Origin: Bradyrhizobium quebecense | Lineage (GTDB): Bacteria > Pseudomonadota > Alphaproteobacteria > Rhizobiales > Xanthobacteraceae | Direction: 5' to 3' | DNA length: 64,000 bases | Assembly (NCBI RefSeq): GCF_013373795.3 | Contig: NZ_CP088023.1 | Span: 1-64,000, forward strand | Part shown: piece by piece, positions 27,209 through 34,950 of the stretch | How the letters are laid out: every line of letters begins with the position of its first letter | Position numbering within the stretch: the first letter of the stretch is position 1 | Program-made: the position numbers and the translations under genes | The notes under the pieces: model-generated | What the model saw: the letters and a program-made list of their open reading frames with translations, nothing else | Databases searched by the model: none | Told to the model about the DNA's origin: nothing

Positions 27209-27631
27209 TCATGCCGATTTCAAAAGTTTCGCCTGCTTGATCACTTCTTTTCGGATCGGATTCAATTCGACTAAAAATGCGAAGCACTGCTGACCGCTCA
27301 TCAAGTCCACCAACTTCTTGTCGCGGTCGCGAAAATAGATCGATTTTCCGTCGGTGACGAGGATGCCGGGTATGCGCGACGTTTCGCCCATCTCGCGGAA
27401 TTTCCTGTTCATTCCCGCGAAACTGTCCTTCATCCGCTTCACCGAGACTCCCGCCTGCAGCAGACGCGTAATCACCTTCAGAAACACGATGTCGCCGAAA
27501 GAATACATTCGTTTCCGACCGCGTCCGCGTCCTCCCGGGGTGGCTGGCACAACGATCCCCGATCTACACAGGTAGTCGAGCATCGGCCTCCGGATTTGCG
27601 TCAGGGAGACTACCTCTTTCGTCTCGAACAA
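27209..27631 (-). CDS. MerR-like transcriptional regulator
   Basis: A 140-residue DNA-binding protein. The N-terminal half resembles the MerR winged helix: a recognition segment VVSLTQIRRPMLDYLCRSGI, a wing with RGRGRKRMYSFGDIVFLKVI, and a following helix with LLQAGVSVKRMKDSF. The C-terminal half (GILVTDGKSIYFRDRDKKLV) is short and has no metal-binding Cys pattern, so it probably senses a protein or small molecule rather than a metal. It leads the operon of small helical protein, metallopeptidase and dCTP deaminase, and likely regulates that operon and perhaps itself. The upstream region 27632-27908 would be its control region. Confidence 0.75.
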   Translation of the reverse strand: MFETKEVVSLTQIRRPMLDYLCRSGIVVPATPGGRGRGRKRMYSFGDIVFLKVITRLLQAGVSVKRMKDSFAGMNRKFREMGETSRIPGILVTDGKSIYFRDRDKKLVDLMSGQQCFAFLVELNPIRKEVIKQAKLLKSA

Positions 27632-27908
27632 ATCAAGAACCTCGTTAAAATAATAGTCTAGCTCTAAACTTTTGTTTTATCAATCGATGGTTGACGCACT
27701 TATCGGCTTCTTCAAGAGCGATCGTTCTAGTGCGGGATTTTGTCGTAGGATCGCGCAGCGTCGATCGACGCGATCCGGACGATCAGATCACTGCAGGATG
27801 ACGGACCGTCGTCGTGCGGCCGCGCAAGCCTGCCCCCTGGACTCGGATCGAAGTTTTAGGATCGGGATGGTAGTCAGGAGAGAGCGCCGCGCGAGCAGCC
27901 GCGAAGCC
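27632..27908. other. Intergenic region upstream of the MerR-like gene
   Basis: No gene seen. It lies between the MerR-like gene start and the 3' end of the small propeptide-like gene, both on the minus strand, so the MerR operon promoter should be here. The A/T-rich part at 27645-27690 is the likeliest place; I cannot assign -35 and -10 boxes with confidence. Confidence 0.35.
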
Positions 27909-28139
27909 TCAGAAGGGATGCGCTTCGGTCACGACCGAGAACACGCACAGATTTCCCACTGCGGTTTTCAGACGCGTCAGGTCGGCGCCGGTCGCCTCAA
28001 TGCTCGCAAAACGGCCACGCCCGAATACCCGCAGCACTTCCGCGCGCGAGTTGTCGATAATGAGCTGCTTCAGGTCCGGAGCCTTTCCGTCCTTCGCCTT
28101 TAGCGCCGCCCGTTCGTTCAAGCTAACCGTAATCTTCAT
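27909..28139 (-). CDS. Stand-alone subtilisin propeptide-like (I9-type) protein
   Basis: A 76-residue protein starting at ATG 28139, 60 bp downstream of the subtilisin stop and on the same strand. Its pattern suits the I9 propeptide fold, a small two-helix, four-strand domain: a first strand MKITVSLNERA, a helix DLKQLIIDNSRAEVLRVF, a strand RGRFASIEATGADLTRLKTA, and a last strand ending VFSVVTEAHPF. In known proteases this end lies in the active-site cleft. The neighbouring subtilisin has no obvious I9 prodomain of its own, so this may be its chaperone or inhibitor in trans. The fold call rests on pattern only. Confidence 0.55.
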   Translation of the reverse strand: MKITVSLNERAALKAKDGKAPDLKQLIIDNSRAEVLRVFGRGRFASIEATGADLTRLKTAVGNLCVFSVVTEAHPF

Positions 28140-28199
28140 GCTCGTAGTCCTAAACGCGGATGCACCGCCTGCCAACGGCAATTCGGTGCATACTTTCCT

Positions 28200-29378
28200 T
28201 TAGCACGCACTGCACAACACGGGGAGTCCCTTCCCCTGCCGTTTCTCGTCCAGTCCGAGGTTCATACACATGGAAGCAAGCTTTTTGGCGGCGAAATCGG
28301 CCCGTCGGGTCCCTGCCAGACGCTTGTAAGCCGGATCGGCCGAAAGCGCACATGCCAGGACTCCGACCACAATCGGGCTGGAAAACGAGGTTCCCTCCCG
28401 GTCGAACGTATGCTTTCCGTCGTAACAAATGGTTATTCCGACCGCGGGCGCAACCACGTCCAGGTCGGCACCGTACGACGAGTGAAGGTAGTGAAATACC
28501 GGAAAATCGAGCAGCTTGCCCCACGCTCCAGGGGATTTCCTGGCCTTCGATTGGACGCCATGCATCAACGATCCCGGGGGCGCGACCTCAGCCTTGCCCA
28601 TGCCGCCGACGCCTATAACATGCGCGAGCCGTGCGGGAATTGCGGGCCGTTTCTTGGCGTCGTTGCCGGCGGCCGCAATCACCAGGCATCCCTGATCCCT
28701 CGCGTAGTTGACGGCGCTCTGCATCACGCGGTCGGACTCGTCTTCGCGTCCTTCAGCCACGTACGACCCGCCTGAAATGTTGATCAAATCGACCTGCATG
28801 TCCGCCAGAAGGTGAATCGCCGCCGGAATCAATTCGCTGTCGATCCGCTCCTCCTCCGCTTCGTCCGACACGTCCACGAACAGCACGTCGGCCTCGGGGG
28901 CGATGCCGCTATCGGTCTCGCCATGGCCCTTGCCGCAAAGAACCTGGCATACGTGCATGCCGTGGCTCATCGGCGGCACGTAGTCGAAGTCGAGAGCCTC
29001 CCCTTCCGGATTCATCAAAGTCACGTGCTCGAGCGAAGACCGAGGCTGATAACCGAGATCGATGACGCCGATCCGAATACCCTTGCCGCTGCCGTTCTCC
29101 CGGGAAACGCCGACAATGGATTTCCACCATGGCCTGGCGTCAGCATACGTGATTGGCTCGCAGCGGCAGGAGCCCGTCGACGACGGGCGCAACACGATCG
29201 TGTTCCAATGACCATCCATCGGCTTGACGACGGCCAACCGCGGAAACATCTTCCCGCGGACCGGTACCTCGACCTCTCCGTCTTCGATTTCCTTGCCGAA
29301 GCTGGTCCCGTCCGGAAACACGAACTCGACGAACCCTTTGATGACGTGTCCTTCGGGACAACCGCACTTCAACATCAT
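28200..29378 (-). CDS. Subtilisin-like serine protease (S8 family)
   Basis: A subtilase with the full triad. Counting from the proposed ATG at 29378 (GAGG just upstream), Asp107 is in IGVIDLGYQP, His139 in SHGMHVCQVL, the oxyanion Asn239 in VIAAAGND and Ser331 in GTSFSSPIVVG. There is no signal peptide, so it is probably cytoplasmic. The N-terminal 100 residues are a beta-rich domain with paired cysteines (LKCGCPEGH near the start, GSCRCEP near 70) that I do not recognise. The frame stays open upstream to a GTG at 29582 and beyond, so the true start is unsure (see next entry). A small I9-like gene follows on the same strand, and the patatin operon diverges from the upstream side. Confidence 0.85.
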   Translation of the reverse strand: MMLKCGCPEGHVIKGFVEFVFPDGTSFGKEIEDGEVEVPVRGKMFPRLAVVKPMDGHWNTIVLRPSSTGSCRCEPITYADARPWWKSIVGVSRENGSGKGIRIGVIDLGYQPRSSLEHVTLMNPEGEALDFDYVPPMSHGMHVCQVLCGKGHGETDSGIAPEADVLFVDVSDEAEEERIDSELIPAAIHLLADMQVDLINISGGSYVAEGREDESDRVMQSAVNYARDQGCLVIAAAGNDAKKRPAIPARLAHVIGVGGMGKAEVAPPGSLMHGVQSKARKSPGAWGKLLDFPVFHYLHSSYGADLDVVAPAVGITICYDGKHTFDREGTSFSSPIVVGVLACALSADPAYKRLAGTRRADFAAKKLASMCMNLGLDEKRQGKGLPVLCSAC

Positions 29379-29745
29379 CGCGACACCTCGGGTTTCGATC
29401 GGCCTGCTCCAGCCTAACCTATTATGCGGCAGCAGCCATGCCACGGTTACTCCGGCATTGTGGGATGCTGCGAAGTTCTGCGCATAGGAGCGCGGCGACA
29501 GCTCGGATTTGAAGTAACCGAGCCGGTTGGCGATGCCGGACACGAACAGGAACCTCGGCGAAGGGATGCAGAACCGGATCACTCCGTGGGTGGTCTCGAC
29601 GGCGTCCGATGCCGGCGTCGGACCACCGGCTTTCCGGATTCGGCGCGCCGGAATAATTTGGGCGTCCGTTGGTGCTCCGGAGGAGGGCCACCAGTGGCTC
29701 CGCTTCCCAGCTCTTGTTCACGACGATCATTCCGCGTGTAGGCAT
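29379..29745 (-). pseudogene. Possible frameshifted upstream gene or N-terminal extension of the subtilisin
   Basis: From ATG 29745 a frame reads MPTRGMIVVNKSWEAEPLVA and is protein-like for about 45 codons. After that, a different frame becomes protein-like (VIRFCIPSPRFLFVSGIANR, then YAQNFAASHNAGVTVAWLLP) and runs without stop into the subtilisin. The opening resembles, from memory, a nucleoside-phosphorylase-like domain used in conflict systems. A one-base shift near 29600 would join both parts into a single fusion with the protease. Alternatively these are two pieces of a broken gene. Confidence 0.4.
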
Positions 29746-29849
29746 CGCTTTTCTCTAGCAGACGTGGAATCCTCCGTTCATCGCATGTGGACCGGCACCC
29801 GTCCAGAAATTCGTTCCGGCGGGCGGTCCTTCAAGATCGGGGGATGCCG

Positions 29850-31013
29850 ATGGCGGACGAGACGACGAACGATCCCGAGCAGACACCCTTCCAGGTCACG
29901 GACTTTCTCGGAGGGCCCAAACTCGAGGACGGCATCGGAATCTGCCTTTCCGGCGGCGGCTTTCGCGCGATGCTGTTCCATCTCGGCAGCCTGATCCGGC
30001 TCAACGAACTCGGTCTGCTGCCGACCATCGATCGCGTTTCGAGCGTCTCGGGCGGATCGCTCGCGGCGGGAATCCTTGCCGCTGGCTGGTCGGATCTCGA
30101 TTTTGACACCAACGGTGTCGCCAGGGGTTTTGACGCAAAGGTGTCGAAACCCCTTCTCAGGCTCGCGAAAAAACGTGTCGACGTGCCGGCGATCCTGCTC
30201 GGCTTCATTCCGTTCGTGCATGCCGCCAACGTGGCGGCCTTGACCTACGATCGGATCGTCTTCGATTCGAAGACGCTGCGGGACCTTCCGGATCGTCCGC
30301 GTTTCGTCTTTACCTCGACGAGCCTGCAGACCGGTGTGCTGTGGCGTTTCGCAAAGGAATACGCGGCGGATTGGCGTGTCGGGAAATGGGCGGATCCGGA
30401 TCTGAAATTGGCGCTCGCAGTTGCCGCTTCCGCCGGCTTTCCTCCGTTGCTTTCTCCCGCCAGGATCAAACCGCCGAAGGGCGCCATCAAGTCGTGGAGC
30501 GAACCCACGACGCTGTCCGGCCCCGGGTTCACCAAACGGCTATTCCTGACCGATGGCGGCGTCTACGACAATCTCGGCCTCGAGCCGATATGGAAGCGCT
30601 ATCGGACGCTTCTCGTCAGTGATGGGGGAGCGGTGACGCAACCGATCGCCCGACCGTTCACGAACTGGTACTCCCAATTCCGCCGGGTGCTCGACGTGTC
30701 TCTGCAGCAGGGCATCAACACCCGGATCCGGATACTGCACGGTCTCGATCGCTCGCAAGCCAGGACAATCGCCTATTGGGGCATTGGCACGAACGTCGAC
30801 AGCTACGGCAAGGGCAATCCGCTGGGGTTCTCCGCAGCGATGACGGCGCAGGCGGCCGTCGTGCCGACCCGGTTGACGAAATTTTCCGCCGATACCAGGC
30901 GGCTTCTGGTCAAGGCCGGTTACGCCCATACCGAGGCGGCTCTCGCCGCCAGCCGGGTCCGGATTCCCAATCCCTGCGATCCGAGCTTCGATCGTCTCCC
31001 GGATGTCGGATAG
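29850..31013 (+). CDS. Patatin-like phospholipase
   Basis: A Ser-Asp lipid acyl hydrolase. The start at ATG 29850 is favoured by a G-rich site (GGGGG, 9 nt upstream); ATG 29844 is the alternative. The oxyanion loop is GICLSGGGFRAMLFHLG, the nucleophile Ser is in SSVSGGSLAAG, and the catalytic Asp is in RLFLTDGGVYDNLGLEP. Length (387 residues) is normal for bacterial patatins, and there is no signal peptide. It starts about 100 bp from the divergent subtilisin region and leads the plus-strand operon, 11 bp before the DUF2252 gene. Patatins serve as membrane-destroying effectors in several anti-phage systems, which fits the company it keeps here. Confidence 0.9.
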   Translation: MADETTNDPEQTPFQVTDFLGGPKLEDGIGICLSGGGFRAMLFHLGSLIRLNELGLLPTIDRVSSVSGGSLAAGILAAGWSDLDFDTNGVARGFDAKVSKPLLRLAKKRVDVPAILLGFIPFVHAANVAALTYDRIVFDSKTLRDLPDRPRFVFTSTSLQTGVLWRFAKEYAADWRVGKWADPDLKLALAVAASAGFPPLLSPARIKPPKGAIKSWSEPTTLSGPGFTKRLFLTDGGVYDNLGLEPIWKRYRTLLVSDGGAVTQPIARPFTNWYSQFRRVLDVSLQQGINTRIRILHGLDRSQARTIAYWGIGTNVDSYGKGNPLGFSAAMTAQAAVVPTRLTKFSADTRRLLVKAGYAHTEAALAASRVRIPNPCDPSFDRLPDVG

Positions 31014-31024
31014 GAGCAACGAGC

Positions 31025-32083
31025 ATGTCTTTCGTCGATCAAAACACCGCCTACGAGACCTGGATGAGGACGGTCTGCGACGTCGTGGAGGAAGATCTTG
31101 AGCGCAAGCACGATCGCATGAGCAAGACCGCCTTTAAGTTTCTCAGGGCGACCTTCTTCCGTTGGGCACATACGGTCGCAGCGACCGTTCCCGAAATCAT
31201 GGAACTCCCCGCTCCGCTCGCCGTCGGCGACGCCCACGTCGAGAACTTTGGCACCTGGCGGGATGCCGAAACGAGGTTGGTATGGGGGATCAACGACCAC
31301 GACGATGCCGCCGAAATCCCGTACGCCTCCGACATCCTGAGACTCGCGGTGAGCGTGCGCCTCGCCGACTTCAGCGTCGGAAGCCGGGATGCTGCGCAGG
31401 CGATCTTCGAAGGCTACGGCGAAGGACTGCGCGACCCCGGCCCCACGCTGCTCGACCAGAAAGAGATGTGGATGCGGGACTACGTCACGGTCACGGACGA
31501 GCATCGCACGGCGTTCTGGGGGGAGATCGACGACTACTCCGGCGCGAGCCCGTCGTCAGACGCCAAATCCGCGCTCCTCGCGAGCCTGCCCGCCGGTGCC
31601 GAGTTCGAACGGTTCGCGGGCGCCAGCAAGGGAGGAGGCAGCCTCGGTAGACCACGTTTCGTCGCGGTCGCGCGATGGCGCGGCGGTCGCATAGCCCGCG
31701 AAGCGAAGGCACTTCTGTCGTCTGGCTGGGACTGGGCGACCGGAAACGCTGCCCGCCCTAGCAGACTGAACGACGCCGTGAACGGAGCCACATCCGCACC
31801 GGATCCCTTCCTTCACACCGATCGCGGATTCATCGTGCGGCGGATCGCCGCGGACACGCGAAAGGTCGAGCGCAACTCGGACTTCGACCGGAAGCTGGAC
31901 GCGAAGCTGTTGCGGGCGATGGGTTCCGAGATCGGATCCATCCACGCTTCCACGCCGCAGCTCAAGCAGGCGATCCTCGACGATCTCAAACAGCGCGATC
32001 CCGGCTGGCTTTACGAAACGGCCAAGGCGACGGCTTCGGCGGTCGGGACAGATTTCGCCGAATGGAGTGCCTCCAATGCCTGA
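31025..32083 (+). CDS. DUF2252 family protein (kinase-like fold)
   Basis: A 352-residue DUF2252 protein, starting at ATG 31025 with AGGAG about 10 nt upstream. GDAHVENFGTW (D69, H71, N74) and WGINDHDDAAE (D91, D93, D94) lie where the catalytic loop and metal-binding motif of aminoglycoside-phosphotransferase-like kinases would be, and I recall DUF2252 being placed in that superfamily. A Gly-rich stretch (GASKGGGSLGRPRFVAVAR) comes later in the chain. The substrate is unknown. It follows the patatin by 11 bp and is followed by a 195-bp gap before the PLD gene, where a second promoter could sit. It could modify or control the effectors; that is inference. Confidence 0.8.
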   Translation: MSFVDQNTAYETWMRTVCDVVEEDLERKHDRMSKTAFKFLRATFFRWAHTVAATVPEIMELPAPLAVGDAHVENFGTWRDAETRLVWGINDHDDAAEIPYASDILRLAVSVRLADFSVGSRDAAQAIFEGYGEGLRDPGPTLLDQKEMWMRDYVTVTDEHRTAFWGEIDDYSGASPSSDAKSALLASLPAGAEFERFAGASKGGGSLGRPRFVAVARWRGGRIAREAKALLSSGWDWATGNAARPSRLNDAVNGATSAPDPFLHTDRGFIVRRIAADTRKVERNSDFDRKLDAKLLRAMGSEIGSIHASTPQLKQAILDDLKQRDPGWLYETAKATASAVGTDFAEWSASNA

Positions 32084-32278
32084 AAAGAAATTGACGAACG
32101 ACGGGATTGATTTTCCCTAACACAAGCTTAAGGTGTAGCTATCAAATAATAATCGCGTCAGAACTTTTCGGCCAGCCGGCTCTATGCCGGGATGGTTTCG
32201 TGTGTCCATTTTTCGGTCCGTCATGCGGGCGTTGCGTCCGACAGCCATCATATGCGGACAACATTCATAGGAGGCGTC

Positions 32279-33526
32279 ATGGCAAATATCGATTTCGTGC
32301 GTCTCAAGAAGGTCGCCGACCAGGTTGACGCGCTCCAGCAGAGCCAGGCGCTCGGAAAATTCCGGCCCGAGCGCATCCCAAACATCGCCTTCCCGACGGC
32401 GCCCTTCAGTTGCTCGGCCTTCGAGGCCGGCGTGAGCCCGGATTGCACGTACCGACTGATCTCGGCGGCGCTGGAGGAGGCCAAACATACCCTGCTCGTG
32501 TACGTGTACGAAATCCATGCCGAATACATGGTCGATCTCGTCAAACAGGCCCACGCCAAGGGCGCAAAGGTGCGCCTCATGTACGACCACGGCGGTACGC
32601 ACGCCGAGGAGCGCGACGTGCTGGAAGCGCTCGCCGACGATGGCTTGGAGATCAAGCCGGCGCCGTCGAGCGGCGGACGCGGAGTCTTCACCGTGTGCCA
32701 CCAGAAGTTCGTGGTGATTGACGGAAAGACCGTCGTCGTCGAGAGCGCGAACTGGGCCGAGACCTCGATCCCGCTCGTCAAGGAAGGCGATCCCTTCAAG
32801 AAGGGGAATCGCGAATGGATGCTCCGCATGGACGATGCGGAGGTCGCCAAATTCTTCACCGCAGTGTTCGACGCCGACTGGAACATCCCCGATCTCGGTG
32901 CGCCCGGCGGACTGGTGTCGGTCGACGAAGACGACATCGTCGAGGCGATGATGGTGCCGGCGGAGCTCGTCGCCCGTCCCCAGAAGATCTTCGACATCGA
33001 CAAGTTCGACGGGGCTACGGCCGTCATGCCGATATTCTCGCCCAACAACTACTTCGACGTCGTCTCGGCGCGCCTCGAGAAGGCCGAGGAGAGCATCATC
33101 CTCCAGCAGCAGTACGTCCTCGCCGGCGACAAGGTCGATGACCTCCTCCAGATCGTGGCGGAGCGCCGCGAAAAGGGCGTCGACGTGCGCATCATGGCGA
33201 GCGCGACGTTCCCGAAGAATTGGAACCTCACGGTCGAAACCTTGGATGCGGTCGGGCTAAAGGATTGCCTGAAGGCGCTGAACCTGAAGTTCTTCACACA
33301 TCTGCACAACAAGGGCGTCATCGTCGACCGTACCCACGTGGCGGTCTCGTCGACCAACTGGAGCGCCAATTCGATCACGAAGGCGCGCGAGGCGGGCGTT
33401 CTGCTGACGTCCAAGCACCTGGCCGGCTACTATGCCGGCGTCTTCGACGAGGATTGGAACGAAGGCATTGCTGCGGACGACGTCAGGAAGAAGCTGCTCG
33501 AAGTGGGTGGCGGGGAGATCGTCTGA
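32279..33526 (+). CDS. Phospholipase D superfamily protein with two HKD motifs
   Basis: A 415-residue PLD-fold protein, starting at ATG 32279 with AGGAGG 5 nt upstream. Both halves of the active site are present: H141/K143/D148 in CHQKFVVIDGKTVVVESANW and H343/K345/D350 in HLHNKGVIVDRTHVAVSSTN. The spacing of about 200 residues is typical. There is no signal peptide or membrane segment. It could cut phosphodiesters in phospholipids or nucleic acids; the sequence does not decide which. Its stop is 2 bp before the next gene, starting a tight four-gene run with the second metallopeptidase and two CHAT proteases. Confidence 0.88.
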   Translation: MANIDFVRLKKVADQVDALQQSQALGKFRPERIPNIAFPTAPFSCSAFEAGVSPDCTYRLISAALEEAKHTLLVYVYEIHAEYMVDLVKQAHAKGAKVRLMYDHGGTHAEERDVLEALADDGLEIKPAPSSGGRGVFTVCHQKFVVIDGKTVVVESANWAETSIPLVKEGDPFKKGNREWMLRMDDAEVAKFFTAVFDADWNIPDLGAPGGLVSVDEDDIVEAMMVPAELVARPQKIFDIDKFDGATAVMPIFSPNNYFDVVSARLEKAEESIILQQQYVLAGDKVDDLLQIVAERREKGVDVRIMASATFPKNWNLTVETLDAVGLKDCLKALNLKFFTHLHNKGVIVDRTHVAVSSTNWSANSITKAREAGVLLTSKHLAGYYAGVFDEDWNEGIAADDVRKKLLEVGGGEIV

Positions 33527-33528
33527 GC

Positions 33529-34950
33529 ATGGGCCTTCTGCTGCTGCGGAAGAACGAACTTGAGCGCCGGACGAAGGAAATTCCGGCCGAGGTGGCGGAG
33601 TGGAGGACTGCTACGGAAAACGACCTAGACTCGAACCTGCATTGGAGCCAGATGGCCGCGATTGGCGAGCTGGTCGAGGCGTACCGTCGGGCGTACGACT
33701 CGAAGCTCGAAAACCTGCCTCCCGAGACGGACAAGCCGGCCTACGAGGCCGCGCTTTACGACGTGCTCATGGCGATCGCGTCCGCCCAGCGGGCCTGGGA
33801 TTTCTTCCGCAGGAAATTCGACCAGCGTAGGTCTGAACGCTACCGCAAACGGCTGCGCGCGGCCGACATCATCGCGATCGACTGCTACGACGCCGCCATT
33901 GGAGCCGCGAAGGCAAAGGGCTGGATAGCTGAGCAGGATATCCGCGAGCCGCCGCTGACCTATCTCAGCCCCGAGATCTCTCCGATGGCCTGGGCGCGCG
34001 GCACCCGTCCGAACGACGGACGCAGCGAAGAACTCGAGGGCAGGACGCTGCCCATTCCCGTCGTGGAGGTGCCCTACGACCAGATGGCGAACGTGTGGGA
34101 ACTGCTTTCGATCGCCCACGAGGTCGGACACGAGATCGACGCCGATCTCAAGCTGCTGCCGGCCGTCAAAACCAACCTGTCCAAGGCGTTCGAGAACACC
34201 GCCATCCCTCCAGACCGTCGGCGACGCTGGCTCGGTTGGGCTTCGGAAATCTTTCCCGATCTCCTCGCGCTGCAATTGTCCGGCCCGGCGTACGCATACA
34301 TGCTGCGAAACGTCCTCATCCTTCCGTTCGTGGCGGTGACCAACGTCGTGCTCGGAGACGTCCATCCCAACCACTATCTGCGGATTCTACTGTGCACGGC
34401 CTACATTAGGGGAATGGGCCCGGGATTTCAGGAGGCGGCCTTCCGGACCGCTCTCGACGGACACGCCGCCGATCTGGAGAGCACCTGGACCGGGCTCTAC
34501 GGCAATCCGCCGGCGCTGGCCGACTACCTTGCCGACATACCCCTCGTGATATCCGGCGTCATGGATTCGCCGATACCCAGCATGAACGGCGCGACGCTGC
34601 GCTCGCTGGTCGACTACACCCCCGTGCACGAGGCCAAGATCACCCAGGGCGCGCTCGATCTGAGAAACCGTAACTCGAGAATAGACATGGCGCCGCGCCA
34701 CGCCATCTCGCTCGTACGGATGGCGATCAACGGCGCGATTTCCGACGGGTCGCTCGACGCCGAGATCGACGACATCTCGACCAACGCGATCGCGCTGCTG
34801 GACCACAACGCCCCGCAGGGAAAGCGCGGGCCGGGCGATGCGCTCGAAGTTCCCGAGGACGCGCGCAAGTCCAGGATTGAACGTTTCGTGGCCATGGACT
34901 TGAATTCGGTGAGCCCGCTGCAGGAGAGGATAACCCACCCATGGACCTGA
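33529..34950 (+). CDS. HEVGH zinc metallopeptidase-like protein 2
   Basis: A 473-residue protein with H197, E198 and H201 in LSIAHEVGHEID. E240 in WASEIFPDLLALQLSGPAYA is the likely third zinc ligand, and a VHPNHYLR segment follows. The same order and spacing (HEVGH, then W.SE...D......L.GPA, then HP...LR) is found in the peptidase at 25362-26750, so the two are paralogues despite little similarity elsewhere. The N-terminal 130 residues are helical (AYRRAYDSKLENL, FDQRRSERYRKRLRAAD) and may bind a partner. The gene starts 2 bp after the PLD stop and overlaps CHAT 1 by 10 bp, so the products are probably made in fixed ratio. Confidence 0.75.
   Translation: MGLLLLRKNELERRTKEIPAEVAEWRTATENDLDSNLHWSQMAAIGELVEAYRRAYDSKLENLPPETDKPAYEAALYDVLMAIASAQRAWDFFRRKFDQRRSERYRKRLRAADIIAIDCYDAAIGAAKAKGWIAEQDIREPPLTYLSPEISPMAWARGTRPNDGRSEELEGRTLPIPVVEVPYDQMANVWELLSIAHEVGHEIDADLKLLPAVKTNLSKAFENTAIPPDRRRRWLGWASEIFPDLLALQLSGPAYAYMLRNVLILPFVAVTNVVLGDVHPNHYLRILLCTAYIRGMGPGFQEAAFRTALDGHAADLESTWTGLYGNPPALADYLADIPLVISGVMDSPIPSMNGATLRSLVDYTPVHEAKITQGALDLRNRNSRIDMAPRHAISLVRMAINGAISDGSLDAEIDDISTNAIALLDHNAPQGKRGPGDALEVPEDARKSRIERFVAMDLNSVSPLQERITHPWT

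Noticed and set aside
29422..29745. A 107-codon minus-strand frame taken as one complete gene
   Set aside because: Only the first 45 codons are protein-like; the rest is Arg-rich shadow of the frame that continues into the subtilisin.
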